DNA of 64,000 bases from Diorhabda sublineata (GCF_026230105.1 NC_079486.1:4340001-4404000); one strand, 5' to 3'; numbered from the stretch's first letter, positions 48,910 to 62,547 are shown. Notes: a model not told the origin generated them from the sequence alone. Program-made: numbers and translations.

Positions 48910-51900
48910 CTAATGACATTTTTTCCTAAAAAAACTAATCAAAAAGTGGAAGAGAATTGTTAGTTGTCGAAACGGTGAAGGAAATATGGAATTCGGTAGG
49001 TCATTTAGAAAAACGTTATGTGATTCTGACAATGCCAAGTTTCGTAAAAAAAGTCAAGTCTTCGATGCTCTGCCATTGAATGTGTCACCCTCATAATAAT
49101 ATCTTCGGAAAGCGTGTTTCACTATGACCTGACGGAGAGGGGAAAATCCAAAAAGGCTCACTAATGACATTTTTTCCTAAAAAAACTAATCAAAAAGTGG
49201 AAGAGAATTGTTAGTTGTCGAAACGGTGAAGGAAATATGGAATTCGGTAGGTCATTTAGAAACACGTTATGTGATTCTGACAATGCCAAGTTTCGTAAAA
49301 AAAAGTCAAGTCTTCGATGCTCTGCCATTGAATGTGTCACCCTCATAATAATATCTTCGGAAAGCGTGTTTCACTATGACCTGACGAAGAAGGGAAAATC
49401 CAAAAAGGCTCACTAATGACATTTTTTCCTAAAAAAACTAATCAAAAAGTGGAAGAGAATTGTTAGTTGTCGAAACGGTGAAGGAAATATGGAATTCGGT
49501 AGGTCATTTAGAAACACGTTATGTGATTCTGACAATGCCAAGTTTCGTAAAAAAAAGTCAAGTCTTCGATGCTCTGCCATTGAATGTGTCACCCTCATAA
49601 TAATATCTTCGGAAAGCGTGTTTCACTATGACCTGACGGAGAGGGGAAAATCCAAAAAGGCTCACTAATGACATTTTTTCCTAAAAAAACTAATCAAAAA
49701 GTGGAAGAGAATTGTTAGTTGTCGAAACGGTGAAGGAAATATGGAATTCGGTAGGTCATTTAGAAACACGTTATGTGATTCTGACAATGCCAAGTTTCGT
49801 AAAAAAAAGTCAAGTGTTCGATGCTCTGCCATTGAATGTGTCACCCCCATAATAATATAATATTCGGAAAGTGTGTTTCACTATGACCTGACGGAGAGGG
49901 GAAAATCCAAAAAGGCTCACTAATGACATTTTTTCCTAAAAAAACTAATCAAAAAGTGGAAGAGAATTGTTAGTTGTCGAAACGGTGAAGGAAATATGGA
50001 ATTCGGTAGGTCATTTGGAAACGCCTCATGTGATTCCGACAATGCCAAGTTTCGTAAAAAAAAGTCAAGTCTTCGATGCTCTGCCAATGAAAGTGTCACC
50101 CCCATAATAATATAATATTCGGAAAATGTGTTTCACTATGACTTGACGGAGAGGGAAAATCCAAAAAGGCTCACTAATGGCATTGTTTTTTCTCAACAAA
50201 ACTAAACAAAAAGTGGAAGAGAATTGTTATTTGTCGAAACGGTGAAGGGAAGATGGAATTCGGTAGGTCATTTAGAAAAACGTTATGTGATTCCGACTAT
50301 GCCAAGTTTCGTAAAAAAAAGTCAAGTCTTCGATGCTCTGCCATTGAATGTGTCACCCTCATAATAATATCTTCGGAAAGCGTGTTTCACTATGACCTGA
50401 CGGAGAGGGGATAATCCAAAAAGGCTCACTAATGACATTTTTTCCTAAAAAAACTAATCAAAAAGTGGAAGAGAATTGTTAGTTGTCGAAACGGTGAAGG
50501 AAATATGGAATTCGGTAGGTCATTTAGAAAACGTTATGTGATTCTGACAATGCCAAGTTTCGTAAAAAAAAGTCAAGTGTTCGATGCTCTGCCATTGAAT
50601 GTGTCACCCCCATAATAATATAATATTCGGAAAGTGTGTTTCACTATGACCTGACGGAGAGGGGAAAATCCAAAAAGGCTCACTAGTGACATTTTTTCCT
50701 AAAAAAACTAATCAAAAAGTGGAAGAGAATTGTTAGTTGTCGAAACGGTGAAGGAAATATGGAATTCGGTAGGTCATTTAGAAACACGTTATGTGATTCT
50801 GACAATGCCAAGTTTCGTAAAAAAAAGTCAAGTCTTTGATGCTCTGCCATTGAATGTGTCACCCTCATAATAATATCTTCGGAAAGCGTGTTTCACTATG
50901 ACCTGACGGAGAGGGGAAAATCCAAAAAGGCTCACTAATGACATTTTTTCCTAAAAAAACTAATCAAAAAGTGGAAGAGAATTGTTAGTTGTCGAAACGG
51001 TGAAGGAAATATGGAATTCGGTAGGTCATTTAGAAAAACGTTATGTGATTCTGACAATGCCAAGTTTCGTAAAAAAAGTCAAGTCTTCGATGCTCTGCCA
51101 TTGAATGTGTCACCCTCATAATAATATCTTCGGAAAGCGTGTTTCACTATGACCTGACGGAGAGGGGAAAATCCAAAAAGGCTCACTAATGACATTTTTT
51201 CCTAAAAAAACTAATCAAAAAGTGGAAGAGAATTGTTAGTTGTCGAAACGGTGAAGGAAATATGGAATTCGGTAGGTCATTTAGAAACACGTTATGTGAT
51301 TCTGACAATGCCAAGTTTCGTAAAAAAAAGTCAAGTCTTCGATGCTCTGCCATTGAATGTGTCACCCTCATAATAATATCTTCGGAAAGCGTGTTTCACT
51401 ATGACCTGACGGAGAGGGGAAAATCCAAAAAGGCTCACTAATGACATTTTTTCCTAAAAAAACTAATCAAAAAGTGGAAGAGAATTGTTAGTTGTCGAAA
51501 CGGTGAAGGAAATATGGAATTCGGTAGGTCATTTAGAAAAACGTTATGTGATTCTGACAATGCCAAGTTTCGTAAAAAAAGTCAAGTCTTCGATGCTCTG
51601 CCATTGAATGTGTCACCCTCATAATAATATCTTCGGAAAGCGTGTTTCACTATGACCTGACGGAGAGGGGAAAATCCAAAAAGGCTCACTAATGACATTT
51701 TTTCCTAAAAAAACTAATCAAAAAGTGGAAGAGAATTGTTAGTTGTCGAAACGGTGAAGGAAATATGGAATTCGGTAGGTCATTTAGAAACACGTTATGT
51801 GATTCTGACAATGCCAAGTTTCGTAAAAAAAAGTCAAGTCTTCGATGCTCTGCCATTGAATGTGTCACCCTCATAATAATATCTTCGGAAAGCGTGTTTC

Positions 51901-52947
51901 ACTATGACCTGACGAAGAGGGGAAAATCCAAAAAGGCTCACTAATGACATTTTTTCCTAAAAAAACTAATCAAAAAGTGGAAGAGAATTGTTATTTGTCG
52001 AAACGGTGAAGGGAAGATGGAATTCGGTAGGTCATTTAGAAACACGTTATGTGATTCTGACAATGCCAAGTTTCGTAAAAAAAAGTCAAGTCTTCGATGC
52101 TCTGCCATTGAATGTGTCACCCTCATAATAATATCTTCGGAAAGCGTGTTTCACTATGACCTGACGGAGAGGGGAAAATCCAAAAAGGCTCACTAATGAC
52201 ATTTTTTCCTAAAAAAACTAATCAAAAAGTGGAAGAGAATTGTTAGTTGTCGAAACGGTGAAGGAAATATGGAATTCGGTAGGTCATTTAGAAAAACGTT
52301 ATGTGATTCTGACAATGCCAAGTTTCGTAAAAAAAGTCAAGTCTTCGATGCTCTGCCATTGAATGTGTCACCCTCATAATAATATCTTCGGAAAGCGTGT
52401 TTCACTATGACCTGACGGAGAGGGGAAAATCCAAAAAGGCTCACTAATGACATTTTTTCCTAAAAAAACTAATCAAAAAGTGGAAGAGAATTGTTAGTTG
52501 TCGAAACGGTGAAGGAAATATGGAATTCGGTAGGTCATTTAGAAACACGTTATGTGATTCTGACAATGCCAAGTTTCGTAAAAAAAAGTCAAGTCTTCGA
52601 TGCTCTGCCATTGAATGTGTCACCCTCACAATAATATCTTCGGAAAGCGTGTTTCACTATGACCTGACGAAGAGGGGAAAATCCAAAAAGGCTTACTAAT
52701 GACATTTTTTCCTAAAAAAACTAATCAAAAAGTGGAAGAGAATTGTTAGTTGTCGAAACGGTGAAGGAAATATGGAATTCGGTAGGTCATTTAGAAACAC
52801 GTTATGTGATTCTGACAATGCCAAGTTTCGTAAAAAAAAGTCAAGTCTTCGATGCTCTGCCATTGAATGTGTCACCCTCATAATAATATCTTCGGAAAGC
52901 GTGTTTCACTATGACCTGACGGAGAGGGGAAAATCCAAAAAGGCTCA
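48910..52947. repeat. Sixteen-monomer mosaic N-S-S-G-L-K/S-D-H-N-S-N-S-I-N-S-S
   Basis: Monomers start at 48910, 49161, 49413, 49665, 49920, 50174, 50429, 50683, 50935, 51186, 51438, 51689, 51941, 52193, 52444 and 52696. The first six are shifted 3793 bp from 45117-46381. From 50429 the shift falls to 3541 bp, because the K at 50174 is a K/S chimera that removes one 252 bp monomer. The I at 51941 is the first monomer with the TTATTTG...GGGAAGATGG patch in an S background. Confidence 0.86.
50174..50428. repeat. Chimeric monomer K/S marking a one-monomer deletion
   Basis: The front is K (GGCATTG, AAACAAAAAG, GACTATGCCAAG). The tail is that of the S at 46636 (GTGTTTCAC, GAGAGGGGATAATCC) rather than the usual K tail (GTGTTACAC, AAAATCC). 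D follows directly. The switch lies between about 50300 and 50382. A crossover between K and the following S accounts for the missing monomer. Confidence 0.8.
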
Positions 52948-54215
52948 CTAATGACATTTTTTCCTAAAAAAACTAATCAAAAAGTGGAAGAGAATTGTTA
53001 GTTGTCGAAACGGTGAAGGAAATATGGAATTCGGTAGGTCATTTAGAAACACGTTATGTGATTCTGACAATGCCAAGTTTCGTAAAAAAAAGTCAAGTCT
53101 TCGATGCTCTGCCATTGAATGTGTCACCCTCATAATAATATCTTCGGAAAGCGTGTTTCACTATGACCTGACGGAGAGGGGAAAATCCAAAAAGGCTCAC
53201 TAATGACATTTTTTCCTAAAAAAACTAATCAAAAAGTGGAAGAGAATTGTTAGTTGTCGAAACGGTGAAGGAAATATGGAATTCGGTAGGTCATTTAGAA
53301 ACACGTTATGTGATTCTGACAATGCCAAGTTTCGTAAAAAAAAGTCAAGTGTTCGATGCTCTGCCATTGAATGTGTCACCCCCATAATAATATAATAGTC
53401 GGAAAGTGTGTTTCACTATGACCTGACGGAGAGGGGAAAATCCAAAAAGGCTCACTAATGACATTTTTTCCTAAAAAAACTAATCAAAAAGTGGAAGAGA
53501 ATTGTTAGTTGTCGAAACGGTGAAGGAAATATGGAATTCGGTAGGTCATTTGGAAACGCCTCATGTGATTCCGACAATGCCAAGTTTCGTAAAAAAAAGT
53601 CAAGTCTTCGATGCTCTGCCAATGAAAGTGTCACCCCCCTAATAATATAATATTCGGAAAATGTGTTTCACTATGACTTGACGGAGAGGGAAAATCCAAA
53701 AAGGCTCACTAATGGCATTGTTTTTTCTCAACAAAACTAAACAAAAAGTGGAAGAGAATTGTTATTTGTCGAAACGGTGAAGGGAAGATGGAATTCGGTA
53801 GGTCATTTAGAAAAACGTTATGTGATTCCGACTATGCCAAGTTTCGTAAAAAAAAGTCAAGTCTTCGATGCTCTGCCATTGAATGTGTCACCCTCATAAT
53901 AATATCTTCGGAAAGCGTGTTACACTATGACCTGACGGAGAGGGGAAAATCCAAAAAGGCTCACTAATGACATTTTTTCCTAAAAAAACTAATCAAAAAG
54001 TGGAAGAGAATTGTTAGTTGTCGAAACGGTGAAGGAAATATGGAATTCGGTAGGTCATTTAGAAACACGTTATGTGATTCTGACAATGCCAAGTTTCGTA
54101 AAAAAAAGTCAAGTCTTCGATGCTCTGCCATTGAATGTGTCACCCTCATAATAATATCTTCGGAAAGCGTGTTTCACTATGACCTGACGGAGAGGGGATA
54201 ATCCAAAAAGGCTCA
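52948..54215. repeat. S-G-L-K-S, copy of 45620-46887 shifted by 7328 bp
   Basis: Monomers start at 52948, 53200 G, 53455 L, 53709 K and 53964 S. The shift from 45620, 45872, 46127, 46381 and 46636 is a constant 7328 bp and continues through D, H and N at 54216, 54470 and 54722. Private changes are ATAATAGTCGG in the G spacer near 53397 and a six-C CCCCCCTAAT spacer in L near 53634. Confidence 0.86.
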
Positions 54216-55728
54216 CTAATGACATTTTTTCCTAAAAAAACTAATCAAAAAGTGGAAGAGAATTGTTAGTTGTCGAAACGGTGAAGGAAATATGGAATTC
54301 GGTAGGTCATTTAGAAAACGTTATGTGATTCTGACAATGCCAAGTTTCGTAAAAAAAAGTCAAGTGTTCGATGCTCTGCCATTGAATGTGTCACCCCCAT
54401 AATAATATAATATTCGGAAAGTGTGTTTCACTATGACCTGACGGAGAGGGGAAAATCCAAAAAGGCTCACTAGTGACATTTTTTCCTAAAAAAACTAATC
54501 AAAAAGTGGAAGAGAATTGTTAGTTGTCGAAACGGTGAAGGAAATATGGAATTCGGTAGGTCATTTAGAAACACGTTATGTGATTCTGACAATGCCAAGT
54601 TTCGTAAAAAAAAGTCAAGTCTTTGATGCTCTGCCATTGAATGTGTCACCCTCATAATAATATCTTCGGAAAGCGTGTTTCACTATGACCTGACGGAGAG
54701 GGGAAAATCCAAAAAGGCTCACTAATGACATTTTTTCCTAAAAAAACTAATCAAAAAGTGGAAGAGAATTGTTAGTTGTCGAAACGGTGAAGGAAATATG
54801 GAATTCGGTAGGTCATTTAGAAAAACGTTATGTGATTCTGACAATGCCAAGTTTCGTAAAAAAAGTCAAGCCTTCGATGCTCTGCCATTGAATGTGTCAC
54901 CCTCATAATAATATCTTCGGAAAGCGTGTTTCACTATGACCTGACGGAGAGGGGATAATCCAAAAAGGCTCACTAATGACATTTTTTCCTAAAAAAACTA
55001 ATCAAAAAGTGGAAGAGAATTGTTAGTTGTCGAAACGGTGAAGGAAATATGGAATTCGGTAGGTCATTTAGAAAACGTTATGTGATTCTGACAATGCCAA
55101 GTTTCGTAAAAAAAAGTCAAGTGTTCGATGCTCTGCCATTGAATGTGTCACCCCCATAATAATATAATATTCGGAAAGTGTGTTTCACTATGACCTGACG
55201 GAGAGGGGAAAATCCAAAAAGGCTCACTAGTGACATTTTTTCCTAAAAAAACTAATCAAAAAGTGGAAGAGAATTGTTAGTTGTCGAAACGGTGAAGGAA
55301 ATATGGAATTCGGTAGGTCATTTAGAAACACGTTATGTGATTCTGACAATGCCAAGTTTCGTAAAAAAAAGTCAAGTCTTTGATGCTCTGCCATTGAATG
55401 TGTCACCCTCATAATAATATCTTCGGAAAGCGTGTTTCACTATGACCTGACGGAGAGGGGAAAATCCAAAAAGGCTCACTAATGACATTTTTTCCTAAAA
55501 AAACTAATCAAAAAGTGGAAGAGAATTGTTAGTTGTCGAAACGGTGAAGGAAATATGGAATTCGGTAGGTCATTTAGAAAAACGTTATGTGATTCTGACA
55601 ATGCCAAGTTTCGTAAAAAAAGTCAAGTCTTCGATGCTCTGCCATTGAATGTGTCACCCTCATAATAATATCTTCGGAAAGCGTGTTTCACTATGACTTG
55701 ACGGAGAGGGAAAATCCAAAAAGGCTCA
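54216..55728. repeat. Tandem duplication of a three-monomer unit D-H-N (757 bp)
   Basis: Monomers start at 54216 D, 54470 H, 54722 N, then 54973 D, 55227 H, 55479 N. Both passes carry GAAAACG in D, CTAGTGAC plus CTTTGATG in H, and A7 in N. The first N has the tail GGGGATAATCC that normally precedes D, so it is an N/S chimera and marks the duplication seam. It also has a private AAGCCTTCG near 54869. Confidence 0.9.
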
Positions 55729-58700
55729 CTAATGGCATTGTTTTTTCTCAACAAAACTAAACAAAAAGTGGAAGAGAATTGTTATTTGTCGAAACGGTGA
55801 AGGGAAGATGGAATTCGGTAGGTCATTTAGAAAAACGTTATGTGATTCCGACTATGCCAAGTTTCGTAAAAAAAAGTCAAGTCTTCGATGCTCTGCCATT
55901 GAATGTGTCACCCTCATAATAATATCTTCGGAAAGCGTGTTACACTATGACCTGACGGAGAGGGGAAAATCCAAAAAGGCTCACTAATGACATTTTTTCC
56001 TAAAAAAACTAATCAAAAAGTGGAAGAGAATTGTTAGTTGTCGAAACGGTGAAGGAAATATGGAATTCGGTAGGTCATTTAGAAACACGTTATGTGATTC
56101 TGACAATGCCAAGTTTCGTAAAAAAAAGTCAAGTCTTCGATGCTCTGCCATTGAATGTGTCACCCTCATAATAATATCTTCGGAAAGCGTGTTTCACTAT
56201 GACCTGACGGAGAGGGGAAAATCCAAAAAGGCTCACTAATGACATTTTTTCCTAAAAAAACTAATCAAAAAGTGGAAGAGAATTGTTAGTTGTCGAAACG
56301 GTGAAGGAAATATGGAATTCGGTAGGTCATTTAGAAAAACGTTATGTGATTCTGACAATGCCAAGTTTCGTAAAAAAAGTCAAGTCTTCGATGCTCTGCC
56401 ATTGAATGTGTCACCCTCATAATAATATCTTCGGAAAGCGTGTTTCACTATGACCTGACGGAGAGGGGAAAATCCAAAAAGGCTCACTAATGACATTTTT
56501 TCCTAAAAAAACTAATCAAAAAGTGGAAGAGAATTGTTAGTTGTCGAAACGGTGAAGGAAATATGGAATTCGGTAGGTCATTTAGAAACACGTTATGTGA
56601 TTCTGACAATGCCAAGTTTCGTAAAAAAAAGTCAAGTCTTCGATGCTCTGCCATTGAATGTGTCACCCTCATAATAATATCTTCGGAAAGCGTGTTTCAC
56701 TATGACCTGACGAAGAGGGGAAAATCCAAAAAGGCTCACTAATGACATTTTTTCCTAAAAAAACTAATCAAAAAGTGGAAGAGAATTGTTATTTGTCGAA
56801 ACGGTGAAGGGAAGATGGAATTCGGTAGGTCATTTAGAAACACGTTATGTGATTCTGACAATGCCAAGTTTCGTAAAAAAAAGTCAAGTCTTCGATGCTC
56901 TGCCATTGAATGTGTCACCCTCATAATAATATCTTCGGAAAGCGTGTTTCACTATGACCTGACGGAGAGGGGAAAATCCAAAAAGGCTCACTAATGACAT
57001 TTTTTCCTAAAAAAACTAATCAAAAAGTGGAAGAGAATTGTTAGTTGTCGAAACGGTGAAGGAAATATGGAATTCGGTAGGTCATTTAGAAACACGTTAT
57101 GTGATTCTGACAATGCCAAGTTTCGTAAAAAAAAGTCAAGTCTTTGATGCTCTGCCATTGAATGTGTCACCCTCATAATAATATCTTCGGAAAGCGTGTT
57201 TCACTATGACCTGACGGAGAGGGGAAAATCCAAAAAGGCTCACTAATGACATTTTTTCCTAAAAAAACTAATCAAAAAGTGGAAGAGAATTGTTAGTTGT
57301 CGAAACGGTGAAGGAAATATGGAATTCGGTAGGTCATTTAGAAAAACGTTATGTGATTCTGACAATGCCAAGTTTCGTAAAAAAAGTCAAGTCTTCGATG
57401 CTCTGCCATTGAATGTGTCACCCTCATAATAATATCTTCGGAAAGCGTGTTTCACTATGACTTGACGGAGAGGGAAAATCCAAAAAGGCTCACTAATGGC
57501 ATTGTTTTTTCTCAACAAAACTAAACAAAAAGTGGAAGAGAATTGTTATTTGTCGAAACGGTGAAGGGAAGATGGAATTCGGTAGGTCATTTAGAAAAAC
57601 GTTATGTGATTCCGACTATGCCAAGTTTCGTAAAAAAAAGTCAAGTCTTCGATGCTCTGCCATTGAATGTGTCACCCTCATAATAATATCTTCGGAAAGC
57701 GTGTTACACTATGACCTGACGGAGAGGGGAAAATCCAAAAAGGCTCACTAATGACATTTTTTCCTAAAAAAACTAATCAAAAAGTGGAAGAGAATTGTTA
57801 GTTGTCGAAACGGTGAAGGAAATATGGAATTCGGTAGGTCATTTAGAAACACGTTATGTGATTCTGACAATGCCAAGTTTCGTAAAAAAAAGTCAAGTCT
57901 TCGATGCTCTGCCATTGAATGTGTCACCCTCATAATAATATCTTCGGAAAGCGTGTTTCACTATGACCTGACGGAGAGGGGAAAATCCAAAAAGGCTCAC
58001 TAATGACATTTTTTCCTAAAAAAACTAATCAAAAAGTGGAAGAGAATTGTTAGTTGTCGAAACGGTGAAGGAAATATGGAATTCGGTAGGTCATTTAGAA
58101 AAACGTTATGTGATTCTGACAATGCCAAGTTTCGTAAAAAAAGTCAAGTCTTCGATGCTCTGCCATTGAATGTGTCACCCTCATAATAATATCTTCGGAA
58201 AGCGTGTTTCACTATGACCTGACGGAGAGGGGAAAATCCAAAAAGGCTCACTAATGACATTTTTTCCTAAAAAAACTAATCAAAAAGTGGAAGAGAATTG
58301 TTAGTTGTCGAAACGGTGAAGGAAATATGGAATTCGGTAGGTCATTTAGAAACACGTTATGTGATTCTGACAATGCCAAGTTTCGTAAAAAAAAGTCAAG
58401 TCTTCGATGCTCTGCCATTGAATGTGTCACCCTCATAATAATATCTTCGGAAAGCGTGTTTCACTATGACCTGACGAAGAGGGGAAAATCCAAAAAGGCT
58501 CACTAATGACATTTTTTCCTAAAAAAACTAATCAAAAAGTGGAAGAGAATTGTTATTTGTCGAAACGGTGAAGGGAAGATGGAATTCGGTAGGTCATTTA
58601 GAAACACGTTATGTGATTCTGACAATGCCAAGTTTCGTAAAAAAAAGTCAAGTCTTCGATGCTCTGCCATTGAATGTGTCACCCTCATAATAATATCTTC

Positions 58701-58754
58701 GGAAAGCGTGTTTCACTATGACCTGACGGAGAGGGGAAAATCCAAAAAGGCTCA
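55479..58754. repeat. Tandem duplication of a seven-monomer unit N-K-S-N-S-I-H (1764 bp)
   Basis: Unit 1 starts at 55479 N, 55729 K, 55984 S, 56236 N, 56487 S, 56739 I and 56991 H. Unit 2 starts at 57243, 57493, 57748, 58000, 58251 and 58503. The shift is exactly 1764 bp. In both units N has an L-type tail (GACTTGACGGAGAGGG), which lets it run straight into K. The H at 56991 begins CTAATGAC instead of CTAGTGAC, so it has an S front. In the second pass the seventh monomer (58755) is a plain S. Confidence 0.91.
56739..56990. repeat. I monomer with an internal conversion-like patch
   Basis: Both flanks are ordinary S sequence (CATTTTTTCCT in front, AACACG and the CCCTCAT spacer behind). Between them, TTATTTG and GGGAAGATGG replace TTAGTTG and GGAAATATGG, the state seen in T, W and K monomers. 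The patch is some 30 bp long at about 56789-56820. The same patch is in 51941, 58503 and 60524. A short gene conversion tract fits better than a crossover, because the type returns to S on both sides. Confidence 0.75.
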
Positions 58755-61700
58755 CTAATGACATTTTTTCCTAAAAAAACTAATCAAAAAGTGGAAGAGA
58801 ATTGTTAGTTGTCGAAACGGTGAAGGAAATATGGAATTCGGTAGGTCATTTAGAAACACGTTATGTGATTCTGACAATGCCAAGTTTCGTAAAAAAAAGT
58901 CAAGTCTTCGATGCTCTGCCATTGAATGTGTCACCCTCATAATAATATCTTCGGAAAGCGTGTTTCACTATGACCTGACGGAGAGGGGAAAATCCAAAAA
59001 GGCTCACTAATGACATTTTTTCCTAAAAAAACTAATCAAAAAGTGGAAGAGAATTGTTAGTTGTCGAAACGGTGAAGGAAATATGGAATTCGGTAGGTCA
59101 TTTAGAAAAACGTTATGTGATTCTGACAATGCCAAGTTTCGTAAAAAAAGTCAAGTCTTCGATGCTCTGCCATTGAATGTGTCACCCTCATAATAATATC
59201 TTCGGAAAGCGTGTTTCACTATGACCTGACGGAGAGGGGAAAATCCAAAAAGGCTCACTAATGACATTTTTTCCTAAAAAAACTAATCAAAAAGTGGAAG
59301 AGAATTGTTAGTTGTCGAAACGGTGAAGGAAATATGGAATTCGGTAGGTCATTTAGAAACACGTTATGTGATTCTGACAATGCCAAGTTTCGTAAAAAAA
59401 AGTCAAGTCTTCGATGCTCTGCCATTGAATGTGTCACCCTCATAATAATATCTTCGGAAAGCGTGTTTCACTATGACCTGACGGAGAGGGGAAAATCCAA
59501 AAAGGCTCACTAATGACATTTTTTCCTAAAAAAACTAATCAAAAAGTGGAAGAGAATTGTTAGTTGTCGAAACGGTGAAGGAAATATGGAATTCGGTAGG
59601 TCATTTAGAAACACGTTATGTGATTCTGACAATGCCAAGTTTCGTAAAAAAAAGTCAAGTGTTCGATGCTCTGCCATTGAATGTGTCACCCCCATAATAA
59701 TATAATATTCGGAAAGTGTGTTTCACTATGACCTGACGGAGAGGGGAAAATCCAAAAAGGCTCACTAATGACATTTTTTCCTAAAAAAACTAATCAAAAA
59801 GTGGAAGAGAATTGTTATTTGTCGAAACGGTGAAGGGAAGATGGAATTCGGTAGGTCATTTAGAAAAACGTTATGTGATTCCGACTATGCCACGTTTCGT
59901 AAAAAAAAGTCAAGTCTTCGATGCTCTGCCATTGAATGTGTCACCCTCATAATAATATCTTCGGAAAGCGTGTTTCACTATGACCTGACGGAGAGGGGAA
60001 AATCCAAAAAGGCTCACTAATGACATTTTTTCCTAGAAAAACTAATCAAAAAGTGGAAGAGAATTGTTAGTTGTCGAAACGGTGAAGGAAATATGGAATT
60101 CGGTAGGTCATTTAGAAAAACGTTATGTGATTCCGACTATGCCACGTTTCGTAAAAAAAAGTCAAGTCTTCGATTCTCTGCCATTGAATGTGTCACCCCC
60201 ATAATAATATAATATTCGGAAAGTGTGTTTCACTATGACTTGACGAAGACGGAAAAATCCAAAAAGGCTCACTAATGACATTTTTTCCTAAAAAAACTAA
60301 TCAAAAAGTGGAAGAGAATTGTTAGTTGTCGAAACGGTGAAGGAAATATGGAATTCGGTAGGTCATTTAGAAACACGTTATGTGATTCTGACAATGCCAA
60401 GTTTCGTAAAAAAAAGTCAAGTCTTCGATGCTCTGCCATTGAATGTGTCACCCTCATAATAATATCTTCGGAAAGCGTGTTTCACTATGACCTGACGAAG
60501 AGGGGAAAATCCAAAAAGGCTCACTAATGACATTTTTTCCTAAAAAAACTAATCAAAAAGTGGAAGAGAATTGTTATTTGTCGAAACGGTGAAGGGAAGA
60601 TGGAATTCGGTAGGTCATTTAGAAACACGTTATGTGATTCTGACAATGCCAAGTTTCGTAAAAAAAAGTCAAGTCTTCGATGCTCTGCCATTGAATGTGT
60701 CACCCTCATAATAATATCTTCGGAAAGCGTGTTTCACTATGACCTGACGGAGAGGGGAAAATCCAAAAAGGCTCACTAATGACATTTTTTCCTAAAAAAA
60801 CTAATCAAAAAGTGGAAGAGAATTGTTAGTTGTCGAAACGGTGAAGGAAATATGGAATTCGGTAGGTCATTTAGAAACACGTTATGTGATTCTGACAATG
60901 CCAAGTTTCGTAAAAAAAAGTCAAGTCTTCGATGCTCTGCCATTGAATGTGTCACCCTCATAATAATATCTTCGGAAAGCGTGTTTCACTATGACCTGAC
61001 GGAGAGGGGAAAATCCAAAAAGGCTCACTAATGACATTTTTTCCTAAAAAAACTAATCAAAAAGTGGAAGAGAATTGTTAGTTGTCGAAACGGTGAAGGA
61101 AATATGGAATTCGGTAGGTCATTTAGAAAAACGTTATGTGATTCTGACAATGCCAAGTTTCGTAAAAAAAGTCAAGTCTTCGATGCTCTGCCATTGAATG
61201 TGTCACCCTCATAATAATATCTTCGGAAAGCGTGTTTCACTATGACCTGACGGAGAGGGGAAAATCCAAAAAGGCTCACTAATGACATTTTTTCCTAAAA
61301 AAACTAATCAAAAAGTGGAAGAGAATTGTTAGTTGTCGAAACGGTGAAGGAAATATGGAATTCGGTAGGTCATTTAGAAACACGTTATGTGATTCCGACA
61401 ATGCCAAGTTTCGTAAAAAAAAGTCAAGTCTTCGATGCTCTGCCATTGAATGTGTCACCCTCATAATAATATCTTCGGAAAGCGTGTTTCACTATGACCT
61501 GACGAAGAGGGGAAAATCCAAAAAGGCTCACTAATGACATTTTTTCCTAAAAAAACTAATCAAAAAGTGGAAGAGAATTGTTAGTTGTCGAAACGGTGAA
61601 GGAAATATGGAATTCGGTAGGTCATTTAGAAACACGTTATGTGATTCTGACAATGCCAAGTTTCGTAAAAAAAAGTCAAGTCTTCGATGCTCTGCCATTG

Positions 61701-62547
61701 AATGTGTCACCCTCATAATAATATCTTCGGAAAGCGTGTTTCACTATGACCTGACGGAGAGGGGAAAATCCAAAAAGGCTCACTAATGACATTTTTTCCT
61801 AAAAAAACTAATCAAAAAGTGGAAGAGAATTGTTAGTTGTCGAAACGGTGAAGGAAATATGGAATTCGGTAGGTCATTTAGAAACACGTTATGTGATTCT
61901 GACAATGCCAAGTTTCGTAAAAAAAAGTCAAGTGTTCGATGCTCTGCCATTGAATGTGTCACCCCCATAATAATATAATATTCGGAAAGTGTGTTTCACT
62001 ATGACCTGACGGAGAGGGGAAAATCCAAAAAGGCTCACTAATGACATTTTTTCCTAAAAAAACTAATCAAAAAGTGGAAGAGAATTGTTATTTGTCGAAA
62101 CGGTGAAGGGAAGATGGAATTCGGTAGGTCATTTAGAAAAACGTTATGTGATTCCGACTATGCCACGTTTCGTAAAAAAAAGTCAAGTCTTCGATTCTCT
62201 GCCATTGAATGTGTCACCCCCATAATAATATAATATTCGGAAAGTGTGTTTCACTATGACTTGACGAAGACGGAAAAATCCAAAAAGGCTCACTAATGAC
62301 ATTTTTTCCTAGAAAAACTAATCAAAAAGTGGAAGAGAATTGTTAGTTGTCGAAACGGTGAAGGAAATATGGAATTCGGTAGGTCATTTAGAAAAACGTT
62401 ATGTGATTCCGACTATGCCACGTTTCGTAAAAAAAAGTCAAGTCTTCGATTCTCTGCCATTGAATGTGTCACCCCCATAATAATATAATATTCGGAAAGT
62501 GTGTTTCACTATGACTTGACGAAGACGGAAAAATCCAAAAAGGCTCA
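58251..62547. repeat. Two passes of S-I-S-N-S-(S)-G-W-W (2021 and 2276 bp)
   Basis: Pass 1 starts at 58251, 58503 I, 58755, 59007 N, 59258, 59510 G, 59765 and 60017. Pass 2 starts at 60272, 60524 I, 60776, 61028 N, 61279, 61531, 61783 G, 62038 and 62293. The first five are shifted by exactly 2021 bp. Pass 2 then has one extra S (61531), after which the shift is 2273-2276 bp. The monomers at 59765, 60017, 62038 and 62293 have a right-type start (CATTTTTTCCT or CCTAGAAAAAC) on a W-type body (GACTATGCCACG). Confidence 0.88.
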
